DNA of 64,000 nucleotides from Trebouxia sp. TZW2008 (taxonomy: Eukaryota > Chlorophyta > Trebouxiophyceae > Trebouxiales > Trebouxiaceae). A program made the position numbers and the translations under genes. Positions 1 to 13,729 of the stretch are shown in pieces. The number at the start of each line of letters is the position of its first letter. The first letter of the stretch is position 1. The notes beneath the pieces were generated by a model. The model saw only the letters and a list, made by a program, of their open reading frames with translations. It searched no databases and was not told the origin of the DNA. The DNA lies in NCBI GenBank assembly GCA_002118135.1, contig BDIU01000118.1:1-64000 (forward strand), written 5' to 3'.

Positions 1-372
1 CAAGGCAAGCTACAAAGCGCGCTGAAGCTGCACACAGAGAGCACCTTCTGTCCAGTACAGCGCGAGCCGTTCTGCTGAGCAGGCATCGGTTTTAAGTGCA
101 GACTTTCTGCCACAGCTGTATACCACACGTTTTCCATGAGCGGTCATCTCATCAGTTCAAGTCAAGCCAAGGCACTGGCGTGTCTACCAGGACATACGAT
201 CAACGAAATACAATTTGGATGTAATTGTCCACCGTATATCTAGAATCTGAAAAGCGGCAACAAAAATAAAGGTCACCAAGTGAAAGATAATGCTGCATCA
301 AATATTCAAGAGGACATGTGTTGCTTAAAAGGTGCATTCATTGCTGCTTCAAGCTGCAAAAGCGATATGCCA

Positions 373-3300
373 CTACGATGTCTCTTCTACAGCTGTTGCA
401 ATGCTACTCTTAACAAGATCACTAGAGGGGGCCTTGCTGGGAAATCTAAAGTGGGTGTGTAGACTTTTCAAGAAGGAAGCTCCGAGACCTTCTTGTTGGC
501 CCTGCACACAGCGCATGGTTGCAGAACAGCAGGCAACTGACATGTAACAGAACTCAGACTTTGGCAACCCATATGCCAGACGTTGTTACCTGCTTGCGCT
601 GTAAGCCCTTGATGGTGACATCTTGTTGCATCAAATGCTTATCATGAGCTGCTAGTTGCGCCTTTGCTGCAAACAGAGCGACCTGCTTTTCAGCAATTTG
701 CGCGTCAAGATTGCCCAGCGTTACAGCAGCCCTGCATTCAGGCGATAGAACTCATTGTTGACTTGGCAAAACAGCAATCGCAGCTATGATGAACAGTCAA
801 CACACTTAATTAGCCAACATGCATGTTTGACCTGTCAAATTTCTGAGTGAGGCCCTGCACAGTCTGGCGCTTGACAATGAGATCTTGCTGGGCTTGCATC
901 AAACCCGATTGCAGCTCTTGCTCGCTGCTTTCAAGACCTTCTGCTTGCACCTGCAAAGCATGATGCTTACTTCAAGTTGGCCTGCTGCTGTTCAAGTCAA
1001 TGGGAAAATGGTTTAGCATTCTCACACAACACTCAAACAAGGGGACAGTACTCATGTAGGGTTGGTTTAACAAAGTGTTCTGCCTGGGCATTGATGATGG
1101 CAAGGACTGTGCATGAGATGCTGTAGCCCCACTCAACAGCAAAACAGCTAGGGTGCCAAGTCACCTCAGCATCATTGCGTCGGGCTTCTGAGGTGAAGAG
1201 CTCTTCTTCAAGGCCCTCCACCACATGCATCAGCTGCTTCACAGCTGCAGAGTTTGGACTTGTCTCACCTGCGACATCAGACTTGCATGCTCATTTCAGA
1301 TCCTGCAGTCCTTTGCCTGCATGAAGCATTCTGGCAGTTGATCACATGAGTGACCACAAGTTCCGAGCCACAAAAACAATAACGAATGGCCTTGGTGGTG
1401 TTTTCAAAGATGTGTCATTGCTATATTTAGCTCAGTCAAGGAACATATTTCTGCGTACCTGAGACAAATGCATCAGTCAGTGCACTGCTGTTGTTGCCTG
1501 CAGACAATGTGATGCCGGGCAAACATAATGATCTGTCTCTTCAATGCAAGCGCAGAGGAGATGCTTGCCCTGGTGAGGAGGGGCTGCAGCCAGGGACCAA
1601 GGGGCTGCTGTGGGCTCTGCTCCCTGCTGGCAGACAGCACTGTCATGCAGCATCTGGGACAAAGCAGAGTGGGCAGGAATGCGGCTAGAGGCTCGGCTGG
1701 AGTCCGTCTCCTCTCCCTGCACCTCATTTGAGCCACTGTCTGCAGGGGCTGTGGTTAAGCTCCGCAGCCTGGGCGGGAAGCTGGCAGTGTCTGAGTGTGA
1801 CTGGTCCTGCAGAGGGTTGCCTTGCAAAGGGTCATCGGCAGGACCAGCTGGCCAGTCTTGCCTCTGTGCATCATCATCCACAACGTCTCCCACTTGGTGT
1901 GACTCAGCATCTGCTTGTAAAGAGCTGGCAACCTGTGCAAGCAGAAACGCTGTTATAGGTCCACATATTGTTGCCTGCCAATTGGAGCACAGTTCGCTAA
2001 CATGAGCCTAGCCTTATGGTCCAAGTTGGCAATTGGCTGTTGATTGACAATGTGACAACAGCAGAAGAAGAAGTTGACATGCTTTGACCAGCCAACAAAG
2101 CTGTTTTGCAATGTGCCGCACAGTGACGATAATCATGTGTCCATTGTGTTCAGGCACTATGGCATTGAGAAACGACCCCAGATGTTCATGCTAGGCAAAA
2201 CAAGCACCCATAATATGAACACAGCCATCAAATATGTCAGCAGACTGTGTATGACTTTGCACCTGAGGGGTGGTAGGGGGTGCAGGGGGCTGTGTAGGGG
2301 AGCCTGGCTGCAGGGAGTCATGCAGGGTGCGGTGCACGCCCCAGGGCGCTGGGTGCAGAGCAGCAGCATGGCAGGCAGGGGAGGGGGAAGGGGTGGGGGT
2401 CCCAGCAGGGGGCAGCCGTCCGCTCACCTGCTAATAAGGCATCAAGGTTCACTCCAGCCTAAACATCTAGTGCATAGCGAAATGCGTCCCAGCTACATTC
2501 TCACAAGGAAAGCTATGTACAGTTCATCTCAAAATCAGGTAAGCCTTCCTTCTTTTCTCCACTCTAGTCTTTGCATTTGCTGCAAGAAAGCTGTTCAGTA
2601 CACAGATGCAACAGGAGATGCAAGATGTTCAGTTCATCTGAAGGCAAGCAGCAGGCAAGCTAACTTGTAAAACAGCAGGCAGATTCGCCTGCGCATCAGA
2701 AGCTGATGTGCTCAGTCAACCAGGCATCATGCAAGCCTTGAAGAAGAAAGCCAACAAGTGAATTGCTCATAATTTCCACTGAACAAGGTATCACGCAAGC
2801 CCAGGTCCATTGACCACTAAGCTCCATGACCAGAAACCCCACAATGAGGCACTGTCATGGCAAAATGTTGCAGCACACAAGCATAGCCAACACAGTCCAC
2901 CCAAGCAGAAGACTGGACCATGCAATGCGACCTCAGTGAGGTGCAATTAACTCATCTTTCTTGACAACTCAAATTGAGGCCACACAGCAGTCAGTGTAGG
3001 GAGCTGTGGACTGGCACACGGTGCAGGTGTGGACTTACAGAGGGCTGAAAAGTGACATCAGCATCAGCAGGGTTGTCCTGCAAAGCGCTTATCTCCTCTA
3101 AGCCTGAAGAGGAGCGAGGCAGAGCACTGCGCAGCTGTTCACCTGCGCACATGTCTGATTGAGCCCTCAAACACTTGCAGAGGAGATAAGTCTGCTGCAC
3201 AAACTGAGGTGCAAAGCATGGGCCAGATGAGGTTCTGCTCCATACATCTGCACCTTGTCAACAGCTTTTGACTGCTTGCACAAGTGCGAGCTCAAACATT

Positions 3301-6300
3301 AGCAGCACTGTGCAAAGCTCAAGTGTCAGCAGCACTGCACAAGCCTCAAATGGCAGCAGCAATGCCCAAGGCATGGCCAGCACGATCCACACTTGCAGTA
3401 GAAGCATCGGACCTAGGACAGCTTCTGGGCTTCTGAAGTGATTAATGAGGCGCTGAGGCATGCTGGGGCCTTGGGGGGGCCGCCGCCCCACCACCCCAAT
3501 CTTGGGCAGCTGTGCTGCCAGCTGGGCCGTCTGAGCAGCTGCTGCTTGGTACTCCTCTTCTGCCATGCCCCCTTGCCCTGATGCTTCTGCTCCTTCCTGC
3601 TTGCAGTCAAGTGGTCAATGCTACTGCTGTGCCCAGTCAATTTTGCAAATCAAGGACGTCAAATGGCCGTGCCTCAGCAACATTCTACCCAGAAAATCTG
3701 ACACATAGCCTGCTGACAACAGAAGGCTGGGGGCCTGTGCCAGCTTTAATATACAGGCAGTTGCTCAATCTGCAGGTGGCTGGCTCAGGTTGCAAGCTGA
3801 GTTTAGATACAGTGTTTGCTCCACGATGCAAGGGCATTTCTTCTACAACATGTTCCTTACACTGTAGTGTCCTGACCTGTTAGTGCCATTGCAGTCTCAG
3901 GGATTAGAAGCGCATTGTCCTGACCTTGTAAATCTCCTATATTGGCTGTCCTCACATCAACACAAGACTGAAATGACAGACAGCAGACAGCTGCACAGAG
4001 AGCCTGACCTGACTGTCTGAGTTGGCATCAGGTTGTGAGTCCAGAGCTGGCCCAGCAGAGGTGACATGTGACAGGGTGGAGGGGTGGGTAGGGCGGCGGC
4101 TGTGGGCACCAAAGTTGGCGTACTGGGGCCAGCGTGGGGTGGTGTGCCACTCTGGTGAGGAGACTGGGGACCATGGGGACCCCGCCTGACTGGACTGGGG
4201 CTGGCTGGTGGGGCTGTCCCCCTCCAGCCCTGCTGGTGAGCCCCCAGGAGAGCCAGCCAGGGGCCGAGCTGTTGTGCGTACCTGCATTTGGCAAATTGTC
4301 AATAGTGCACAGATGCAACCAGTATCAAGAATTTGGAATAATGTGACAAAGGAAAATTGGGTGTACAAATATGTGGGTATGTGTCTCTACAAATAGTTTC
4401 AATAAGGTTGCCCTGTCACAAGGTGCAGCCTGCTTGACCGTGAGCATGTCTGTGGCAGCAGCCTTGGCATATGGCATTCTGTACTGACGCAGCAAAAGCC
4501 TTGACTGGGCACAAACATAGCTTTGCAGGACAGTAGCAGTATGGCACAGAATTTTGCAAAAGTCACCTGTTTCAGGCGCCTAGGTATAACTGCACTCAAA
4601 CTCCGTGAGGTGACTTGCAACTCATCTGTGTCCTGGGGGGCAGCAGCTTCGGGTTGGGAGTGACGCCAAAAAGGATGCTTGTGGTGGGGCAAAGCTGCAC
4701 CAGCCTGAGGGGTGCTGTGGGCGCTGCGCTGCACTCCCTCACTGTCTGCCCCGCTGCTGTTCCACCCCTCCTCATCAACCTCCCTCCCATGTGACTGCAC
4801 CATACATAGCTGGCTTGCACAATATGCCAGAGTGAGAGCAATCAGAGCACGTGCTGGCCATAATCAAGAAGGATGGATGCTGAATGATGAGGGAGATGGG
4901 TGAGGATGCAGCCTACTGCTGTGATAATTGAGGCAATTTGTATGGTCAGCAGTGACAGCAATGTCAGCCGCTTGCAGCAAGCCACTGATCAGCATCAGAG
5001 TGCACAGTGTACTGAATATTGCATAACAGTTACAAAAAGTCATTCTGACAGGCACCAGAGACATTGATATTGGAAAATGCTGTCTGCTGCATGCACAGAG
5101 CACAGGTGCTGAAAATGCTGTGCAGATGAACGATCAGGCTGTACCGCAAATTGGGCGAGCACAGTCTGGCGGTGAGTGGCTTGCAGGCCAGCCAGGTGGG
5201 CGCCATCCACTGAGCTGAAGCTGATGCATGCCACATCAATGAGGCGGCTGCTGTCGTACGACATGGGGGCCATGTTCTGTAGCAGGCTGAAGGCATCTAC
5301 GCTGTCAGTAGTGGCCACCAAGGCCTGCAAGCACACTGTTGGTCATGACTGCACTGATCTGCCTTGAAATGTTTGAGATGCTTTGCCTCTGGCTATGTGG
5401 ACATTGGTGCAAACAAATGTGCATAGGTGGACTACGAGCTAAACAGCTGATTGCTGAGCTGCAGGGAAGCAGCACCCTAGTAGCAGTCAATGCCTATGCT
5501 ACTCACACAGAATGTAGACCAATCATGCTTGTATCTGCATGCAATGCTGGCATCCACCCATGAAAATAGAGCAGGGGCCAATCTGGTTGAAGCCACACCA
5601 GAAGAAAAGCATGACGCTTAGGGTAAATTCAGGGCATGCAGGTCAAGAATACTGTCGATGCATGCTTGTTTCACACCAGAGCATGTGGCAGCAAGGGGTG
5701 ACCTGGGAGTAGATGTCCACAAGTGCCATGGCTACTCTGAAGAGGACACTGCTGCAGCACTCCAGGAAGAAGATGTCCCACACGCGCAGGCAGCTCTCCA
5801 GAGGCAGGCTGTTCACAAAGATGCAGAGGAACCAGTTGGTGCTGACGCTGGACACATTCACGCCATGCCCCTCCAGATGAGCGCTCAGGCGGGGAAAGCG
5901 CACGTCCACCAGCTCTTTGAACACCAGCTGGTCTACCTGTAAATCGGCCAGAAAAAAGCTGAGAATGTCATGCCATTACAACTTTGCTGTACACACCGTG
6001 ACCACGCCACAAGTTTCATGCAGTCAAAGCTTCTGAAACACCCAATAGCTGCAATTCTGATGATGTTGCGAGCAGCACCTGCAGCAACAGCCATGTAGGC
6101 TAAGACCAGCAGCGATTGAGGCAAGATGACAAGGATTGGCCTAAGAAAGGCGATTGGGGCAGGGGGGAGGGGTGGTCAAGGTTGAGAAAGGGCAGTACCT
6201 GGGGCTCTACCATTGCCATGCTGAAGTAGCCAGGCAGCAGCTCCTCCACAATGATGGCCAGGCACCAGAAAGTGTCCTCCTCATCCATGAACAGCAGCAG

Positions 6301-8499
6301 GCACCCCGCTATGAAGTTCATGCCCTGCAAACAACACTCTGTCCTGTGTCATATCAGGTAGCCAAGACAGCAGTCTGCTTCATTGATACTAGGTGGTCAT
6401 TGGCTGGTGTGCTGCATCCATTACATGCCTTGAAAATAGCATGCAAAATTCTTGTGACAACGAGACACCAAGCTTCCATTGCAGTGCTCTCACCCTTAGG
6501 GTGGGACGCAGCTTTGAGGGATATGACTGTATGTGGCCAGGGACATTGACAATATTGTCAGCATGGTGTACAGAAAAAGAAGGAAGCTGCAGCACCTGGC
6601 AGTAGCCAACAGAGGGGTTGCGGCGGGCATAGGCGGCCAAGATGCGGCGCAGGGCAGAGCGGCCTGTGCCGTCCATGACCGGGTGGCCGGGGAAGGTGCG
6701 GTGCAGGTCCTTCTCTATCTGCAGGTTCCAGTCACGACTGGAGGGGTGCCACCCAGCCGCCACCTTGCTGCTCAGTCCACTGCTACCACCCTCTGCATCC
6801 CACATGGAATTGTGTGCTCATGGATGCACACCCTGTGATCAAAGAGACTTGAAGATAATTGCAACAACACACGCAGCAGGCAAAAAGCTGCACTTAAAGC
6901 TGTGAGGGCAGGGGCATGCTACTGATACTGTACAAGGAATTTATGCAAACTTGCACAATTAGTAAATGTTTGCATCGCTTGAGGAAAGTCAAACCCCAAG
7001 TGAGCGTCGCAAAAGTCTGATGAATTATAACAAGCCATCACCTAGCATAATGCAGGCAGTCGGTGGCCTTGCTTGCGAGAGGTGCAGCAGTGACCACTGA
7101 CCTGAGTAAGCTGAGGTAAGGCGCTCGCTGCGTGGGGACTCAGCAGCAGCATGTTCTCCAGCAATCGGTCCTTGCAGCAGTGATCTGCCCAAGGCATTGT
7201 TGAGTTCCTGAGCAGCAGCAGCTGGCCCAGCTGAAGGGTGAGTTGGTGTCGGCAGTGCGGACAAGGAGTCACTGCTCATTGACAGCATGGCAGACCCCAG
7301 CTGGACTTTGGAATGCTGCCTGTCACCAATGCTGACTTCAGGGGTTGTGGGCATTACTGTAGCACCATCTGAGGCTGCATCAGCTGCAAGTCTGTCTATG
7401 TCTGCTGCTTCAGCAGCTGCCACAGCCTCAGAGATAGCCATGCTCTTGGCTGGTTGAGCAAGATGTGAGACACTGCTCACACTGTCAGGGGCATGAGCTG
7501 CTTCAGTGTGAGGCGCGTCTGAAGCTGGTGACAGCCCCGTCTGACCACTAGCAGCAAGTTTGTCCTGCATGACATCTATGCTGTCATCAAATTGATGTAA
7601 TCTTGTGATAGCACTGTACTAAGCATGAGTGACAGCAGCACACCAGTATTCTATGATGCATAAGCAACACACATAGCATCAGTGACAGCATGACACCAAT
7701 GAACTTGACCTGATGTTGCATAACATTTGATGGCAGTGTTTGAGCCTGGGTCAATGCTTGCTGAGACAATTGCAAGGCGGGCATAAGCTGCTACCTTGCG
7801 CTTGCTGTACTTGCTTCCAAGGGCTTGGTAAACCAGCTGCTCATAGTATCCCTCTTGCTTTACAGATTCCAGTCCCAGAAATGTCCGCCACATCTTGCCG
7901 CGCAGCGTCTGTATGACAGCAGAGATTGTTGTTTTGCCTGCCTGCAGTCACGCGGATAGCTTGCATGATGGTTTCGCTGTCTCACCATGGGAATGCCAGC
8001 CTGGACCAGAGAGCGCAGCTGGTGCTGCCAATCATTCAGGTCTTTGCTTGCGCCTCTGTCCTCTGTTGGCCATCCTTGGCACGCATGTTCAAGCTGCTCC
8101 AGGGCTGAGGCTTGAGTATGCCTGTAAAGGACGGCATGACACATGAGCGGTTTGCATGCAGCAGCATCTGAATAGCCCGAAAGCACTCAAGTGTTCCCCT
8201 CACTGGCTTGGTGTCTCAGGCTGATACATTGTCTCAAAATGAGCCAAATATGCATCCCAGCGTTCTGATCGCTCAACCTCTTCCTTCTCCCACAAAGGTG
8301 CATACTTCTGATACAGGCCAAGCATTTCCTTCTTGACCTGCAGTGAGCTTTTTGTGAGAGGATAGTGCAGAAATGATGACCTTTGCCCCTGACCAAAAGG
8401 CAATACGATGTCTGCAATCAGCACCTCGAAGCCATACGCATCTCGAACGCTTGTGGCTGTGTTGGCCTGCCCACCGCGTGTGCCGTGCTTGTGTCGCAT
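373..8499 (-). CDS. TBC-domain Rab GTPase-activating protein with C-terminal coiled coils (multi-exon)
   Basis: Predicted GAP for Rab GTPases in membrane traffic. The chosen start is the ATG at 8499-8497. The first exon ends in the plant-like motif RDAYGF and continues after a GT-AG intron at about 8330. TBC pieces follow on the minus strand: LRGKMWR at ~7.88 kb, RTFP near 6.7 kb, YCQGMNF spanning the 6.6/6.3 kb junction, and FLCIFVNSLP with WDIFF near 5.8 kb. Both catalytic fingers of the family, the Arg of RTFP and the Gln of YCQ, are present. An Ala/Ser-rich insert of roughly 180 residues (7.02-7.57 kb) interrupts the TBC domain. The tail is Pro/Ser/Gln-rich (4.8-1.5 kb) and then coiled coil (1.25-0.6 kb). 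The stop at 373 is inferred from the last open exon. Family call firm; 3' exons approximate. Confidence 0.85.
7020..7590 (-). other. Low-complexity Ala/Ser-rich exon inside the TBC domain
   Basis: An open stretch on the minus strand rich in Ala, Ser, Thr and Pro lies between the TBC N-terminal piece (ending in a Lys/Arg-rich segment at ~7.8 kb) and the exon carrying RTFP. It has no recognisable fold and probably forms a disordered loop within the Rab-GAP domain. Confidence 0.6.
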
Positions 8500-8954
8500 G
8501 CTGATTCAACCAGGTTGTTCAGAGTGTGCAGAGCCGGGCCGACAGTACAAGATACTGCATGTTCCTACACTCAGCTACTTGCAGCTTGAATCCACATGTT
8601 GGCGGACTCGTCGCGGGAACCGCAGCGTGCAAGGGTGCAAGGCTTGCAGTCTCCTTGGGTAGGCGTTACATTTAGGGGGAGGTCATGGCCAAAGGTCCTC
8701 TGACCGGCGTCCAAGATCTGCGCTGCATCGGTACAGTCAGTCAGCTGTTGCTGCTATTAGGTACAGGGTGCTCGTGCTTGTCGTGGTCCACGAGTGCCGT
8801 TATCGCTGTGATCAAACATCCAGTGATCAAAGAGCTTGTGATCAGCCGAGTCTCTGTGCTCGTTAGCCTTGAAGGCATGCTCACCACACAGTAGTTTCAC
8901 CAACAACGTCACAGTGTGCATGTCCCTAAGCTTGTAGTCATGTGAGTAGTCAAC
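8500..8954. promoter_or_regulatory. Shared 5' region of the divergent TBC and TTC29-like genes
   Basis: 455 bp separate the two predicted start codons (8499 minus, 8955 plus). The stretch from about 8450 to 8720 contains more CpG than the surrounding introns, like other gene starts in this window. No TATA box or specific operator was recognised. Confidence 0.4.
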
Positions 8955-11365
8955 ATGAGCGAAGACCTTTGTGTTGCCTTGCTAGTCAGCGGTCAACCGC
9001 AAGCATTCACCGGTAAGCTGGTCAGTTTAGCAGAGGGAATTAGCTTCTGGACTTGTGAGAGTCATGCAATTGCTGCAACACAAATGCAATGGAATGTTTG
9101 CTCCTGTGAGCACATAATGCTTATGTCAGGCAGCTGAACACCAACGCGCCTTGCAGACTTGTTCTCCTTCACTCATGGTCAGGCTGCAAGCAGCTCAACT
9201 GCTTCTGCAAGCTCAACGTCAGCTCCCCAGGCTGTCAGCTTGTCAGAGGGGACTGCAACATTGCTTAGTCAGCAGCTTGTTGCCGCTCATGAGGCCTACC
9301 GAAAAGGCAACTTTGAGGCATCCTATGATGCATATCAACAGCTTGCAGAGCACTTTGCCTCAGACAGCCAGCTTCCAAATGCCAGGTTCTTCTACCTGAG
9401 ATGCTTGCAAGTCTCCAGCAAGCACAAGTGGACAGACGGGCAGGCAGCAGCTCATGCAAACCTAGGTGAATGCCTAATGGACCTCAGCATGATCAAGCAT
9501 TTAGCAGCTGTAGCACAGCTTTGAGTTGATCTTTGAACCAGCAATGCAATGCTCAAAGTCAAATGGGAACAGATCATGTGCAAAGGTATTCTGAGGGCAG
9601 GTTGCTGTTGCAGGGATGCTTGCTGAACAGCTGGGAGACTTGCAGGCTGCTGAACAGCACTATGAAGCAAACCTGGCGATGGCTGCTCCTGCAACAGCCA
9701 CAGAGGCTCAGGCGCCAGACCGTGCTGCAGCCTTCACTAGCGTCATGAAGGTATGCTGCTGCATTGTCACCAATGTCAGCGCACACATGCCACCGCACTG
9801 TGTCATGCATAGTTCTGTCCAACATCAGCTTCATGCAGCATGCCTTCACGGGACCAAACCTCTGAGCCATGCAAAAGTGAACACGACCACAGCATGTTTG
9901 CCTGCACGAAAGGCAAACCGCCTCAACATTGACAGGAGTGCAGCATGCAGGTGTATCAGGAGCGTGCACAGGCCTTTGCCGAGGCTGGTCAAGAAGAGGC
10001 TAGGCTTGAAGCCCTGCAGAAATGGACTCAAGCTGCTGAGCAATCGGGAGATCAGGCTGCCCTTGCTCAGGCTCACATGCAGATGGGCCTGGCGCATCAG
10101 CAACAGGTACTGCGCAAAGTCACAAGCCGCTGCTGTCAATGTTGTTTGCTACAGAATGCCTAAGTTGTGTGCTGTCTGAACATGCAGCACCTCACCTCTG
10201 CTAAGGCATGACTGAAGACCAACTGCAATCGGACATTTGGCTAACTGTGCAGGGGGAGCACAGCCAGGCAGTCAAGGCTCTCCAAGAATACATCCAGCTG
10301 TGCCTACATCAGGAGCATATCCCAGCAGAAGCCCAAGCTTTCTGTGCATTGGCAGACTGCCAGCAGTTTCTTGGAAACCTTGAGGGTGCTATGCAGTCGT
10401 TACAGGCCTTTTTGCTCAAGTCAAGGCATCACGATGCACAGGTCAGCAAGTACAGCTGCCTTGCGGTGCGGCATCCTGGTGTGTATCCTGCTGAAGACTG
10501 CTTGTTGTTAACCCTGATGCGCTTTGCGTGTGTCTGCTGAACTCATGACTGGCTCTCACCTCCACCCCCAGCAACAACTCAGATCGCACAGTACCAGCTC
10601 ATTTACAGCTGGTGGGCTAATCAGCTTTCTTTACTTGTTTGTTAAACTCTGTACATTTCTGCAGGGGCATTGCTGCTTACTGCTGGTGCTTGTTATATTT
10701 GCTTTGATTGTCTTCCTTCATGGTAGTCAGTGTTGATGAATGGACAGATTTTGACTGAGCGACGCGTCAGTATTCGGTCCTGCTGAAAGTGCTTGTTGTA
10801 AATCATCATGCACTCGGCAATCTCATCTTCTGCAAGGTCCCTCACATCAGCAGATTCATTTGTTAGCTGCAAAATGCAAAGCATGGCAAGAGGTGCTCTT
10901 GCTGCTAGCCAATGTCTCACTATTGCTGCCATGCAGGGCGAAGCTTACGCCTGCTGCAATCTAGGCGTATTGCACTATCGGCAACGGCAATATGATGATG
11001 CTCTGACATACTTTGAGCGCTTTTTTGAGGCAGCAAGAGCTTTGAAAAATCAGCATGTGCTTGATGTGGCGCGCCTCAACTTGGGCTCAGTGCGTGCTGC
11101 TCTCAACTTCCAAGACTACGTCCAGGTGCGTGCAGATGGTTCGAACTTGACAACTTTCATTGAGTTTGGTTTGGATGAAGGCAAAAGCAGCCATGTAGCA
11201 AGAAATGTGTGCCCAGAAGGACCATGCATGTATGCTTTGTGCTGATCTCAAGTTGCTTGCATGCTCATGCAGGTAGCAAATACAGACCTGCAGACCCTGA
11301 TGCTATGGAAGAATGTAAGAATGCCAATAAAAGAGCAGGCGCCAGTAACGCCATCAGTCAGTTGA
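8955..11365 (+). CDS. TTC29: TTC29-like tetratricopeptide protein (axonemal)
   Basis: TPR protein matching TTC29, a ciliary axoneme protein needed for flagellar beating in animals and protists. Exon 1 is 8955-9012 (ATG, donor GTAAGC, phase 1). Exon 2 starts at 9157 after TTGCAG, and the junction restores the frame to give a TELF-like start (FTDLFSF) of the kind I recall from TTC29. Exon 3 starts at 9614. TPR-like helices follow: AHANLG, EAYACCNLGVLHYRQRQYDD, LGNLEGAM. The last exon, 11273-11365, carries the family-like WKN signature and ends in TGA; its length is a whole number of codons. The gene implies that the organism builds motile flagella at some stage. Family call based on N- and C-terminal motifs as well as the TPRs. 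Confidence 0.78.
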
Positions 11366-11552
11366 AGTAATCAGCCACTGCTTTCAAATGTCTATAATCT
11401 GCATCATGACAATCAGTGACTTGTTGCCAGTGACCAAATGCCTGTCACATGGCTTATTTGTTTCACTTTATTGTCATCAGTAGTCCATAGAACTGCTTTT
11501 GAACAAATTGCTGTCCTTAAGTGTGGCTGTCTCGCATCTTTGTGGCCAAGTA

Positions 11553-13729
11553 TCATTCACTTTCATCACTGCTGCCTGTAAGTTGTGGCTTGCTTGAGCC
11601 AGGCAAGTTGTCTATTTCCAAGCTATCTCCTGGCACTTCTTCATCGTCCACAGCATCAGCAGCTTTGGTGTCCCATTTCCTGCAAATGTCAGTTGGTGTG
11701 ATGGCTGTGCTCAGTCAGAGGGTGGCATAGGTCCAGCAGCCAGGCACAGCACAGAATCACCAAGAGCAGGAGCTGAAGATCTGCAGACAGTCTTTTGCCC
11801 AAGAAACAAAAGCAGGAATGTGCCTGTTTCCAGCTAGACAGCATGAGTAAAAAGGCTTCACTTGCTGCTGTATGTGTACCTGCCAAAAGCAGAGTCGCCA
11901 GCCTCATCAACATAGAACAAGCCTTCATCAGATGCCAGGGGGCTAGTTTGAGCAGCAGCTTCATCAGGCTGCGGCGTGACTGCATTTGCTGAGTCTGATA
12001 ATGCCAGTAGGACATTGACCTTGTTACTGCAGAATAGCAAAGCCAACCTGTCAGCTGCTCGTCAGTGCACTTCAGGAGATCTGCTTCCAAATCATCAGCC
12101 AAGTCAGCCTGTCAGCTGTAACAATGTACACGACAGGCTGCATGTTCAAAGTCAAATTGTGTTAGATGAGCTTCTGCACTGACCTGGCAAGCAGATGCTG
12201 GGTCAGGTGCAGTGGGCTTTGCTCAAGAGCATTGAGACACTGCGTCACAGCCTGGCTTCTTGGCTGCTTCTGCAACCAGGCTATAAAGGAGGCAGGAGCT
12301 GGCTTGCTGTCAAATTCTGCAAGTCCGCTACGTTGGCTGGCAGGCAGCACAGAGCGAGCCTTCTGGGTAGCTGCTATACGCAAAAGGAAGTCCTCATCTT
12401 TAGGCTCTGCAATACCATGTCAACAGTGGCCAAAACTTGCTTTGTGAAATTTGGTCTCAGCATGTCAACAGGCAACTCAACACATTCATTCAAAGCTGTC
12501 AAGAAGACTTACTGAGGTGAGACTGCTGCAGAGTTGCCTTGTAAAAGATTTCCCACAAAAGGGCAGCAGTCTTGGAATCTGGGGATGTGCAGGGTTGGCT
12601 ATCTTGCAGTAGCAAGTTCAAGATCACACCTGACTGGTCATCTGCAGCAGCAAGCATTCAGTAAACATGGCATGCAGGCAGTTATGATGACTGACATACA
12701 TCTGCATATGCTCTGCCTGTGCCAGTTGAGCTCAAGGAAGCGTAACAATGTGCAGAGCCCAGAATGTTCGTATGATGCATGACCTGCCATCTCACCAGTC
12801 AAGTTGTGGATATCAGATGCAGCCAAGCGGACTTGCTGCTGTGAGTCAAAATGCTGATCGGCAAGTATGCGCTGCTCAGCTGCCATCAATACTGTCTCTG
12901 CTCCTGTCTGCTGCAACTCATCTGGGCTGACATATGTCTGCTGTGACGAGTTGTCCTTGCGCATCTGACCCATCATGACAACGCATTTCAGCTGAGCAAT
13001 CAATGGTTGCAGGCTGTTGGCTTTGGCTGCTCTGCTTTCCATGGCATTGCTTGCATTGCATACGTCCTGTAGGGTGCTTCTGATAGCATCTAAGCAGACA
13101 CTGAGCCCAGACTCTCGCTGAACGACGCCTGAAGGTATGACATTGACACATGCTGCCAAAATATGCTGACACCTGGCAATCTTGTCCTGATCTGTTTGAC
13201 AGGACCTGCAAATTGTTATAGGTTGATCAGGGTCATCACATTGCCCAAAAGCACAGCAGAGAGAGGTAAGAGCAGGAGCCTGCAATGATGCCATGACCAT
13301 TGTAGACGACAGAACAGACCTGTGACATAATTCTGACAGGCATTTTGCTCCAGGGCTGGTCAAGGAAGGTGGTTGTTCTTGTTGAGAGTCAACAACCACA
13401 GGTTGTGGTTGGATCGCTGTGAACTCTTGCAGCAGCAATTGTGTGTTCCCTTGCAGGTCTTGCTGCAACTTTTGCCTCAGAAGGTTGCCTTCAGGCAATT
13501 TGGCTATTGCCTCCTTGAAGGCTGCTGCTACTGTGTCTTCCTGCGATTACACAGCAGCTTGCTCGTACGCAATCAAACGAAGCGAAGGCAGTGCCATGAT
13601 GCACAACAGTCTCACCTGCAGAGGTCCACGAGCGGTGTCGAAGAGCGACTTGGCAAGTTTGGTAATGAATCGCTGGACTTTGACGTCGCGTTCAGCTTCA
13701 GCATCTTTTGCGCGCTTACGCTTGACCAT
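11553..13729 (-). CDS. Conserved-looking hypothetical protein, Gln-rich with acidic C-terminus
   Basis: Not recognised. The start ATG is at 13729 and exon 1 ends at ~13618 with donor GTGAGA. It begins with a basic MVKRKRAK stretch that could act as a nuclear signal. A long second exon (about 13548 to 12800) encodes helical, Gln- and Cys-rich sequence. Further exons lie near 12.38-12.16, 12.1 and 12.0-11.88 kb. The last two join in phase (AG + G) to an acidic Ser/Asp/Glu-rich C-terminus that stops at 11553. Frame continuity across the GT-AG junctions supports a real gene. It is divergent from the MATE gene (326 bp between starts). No catalytic motif or membrane segment is evident. Confidence 0.6.

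Noticed and set aside
2074..2670. A 198-codon plus-strand open frame
   Set aside because: It overlaps the low-complexity, Pro/Gly-rich part of the TBC gene on the other strand and looks like a compositional shadow.
11130..11160. GGTTCGAAC resembling a tRNA T-loop
   Set aside because: No acceptor or anticodon stem can be built around it and it lies in a TTC29 intron; no tRNA or rRNA gene was found anywhere in the window.
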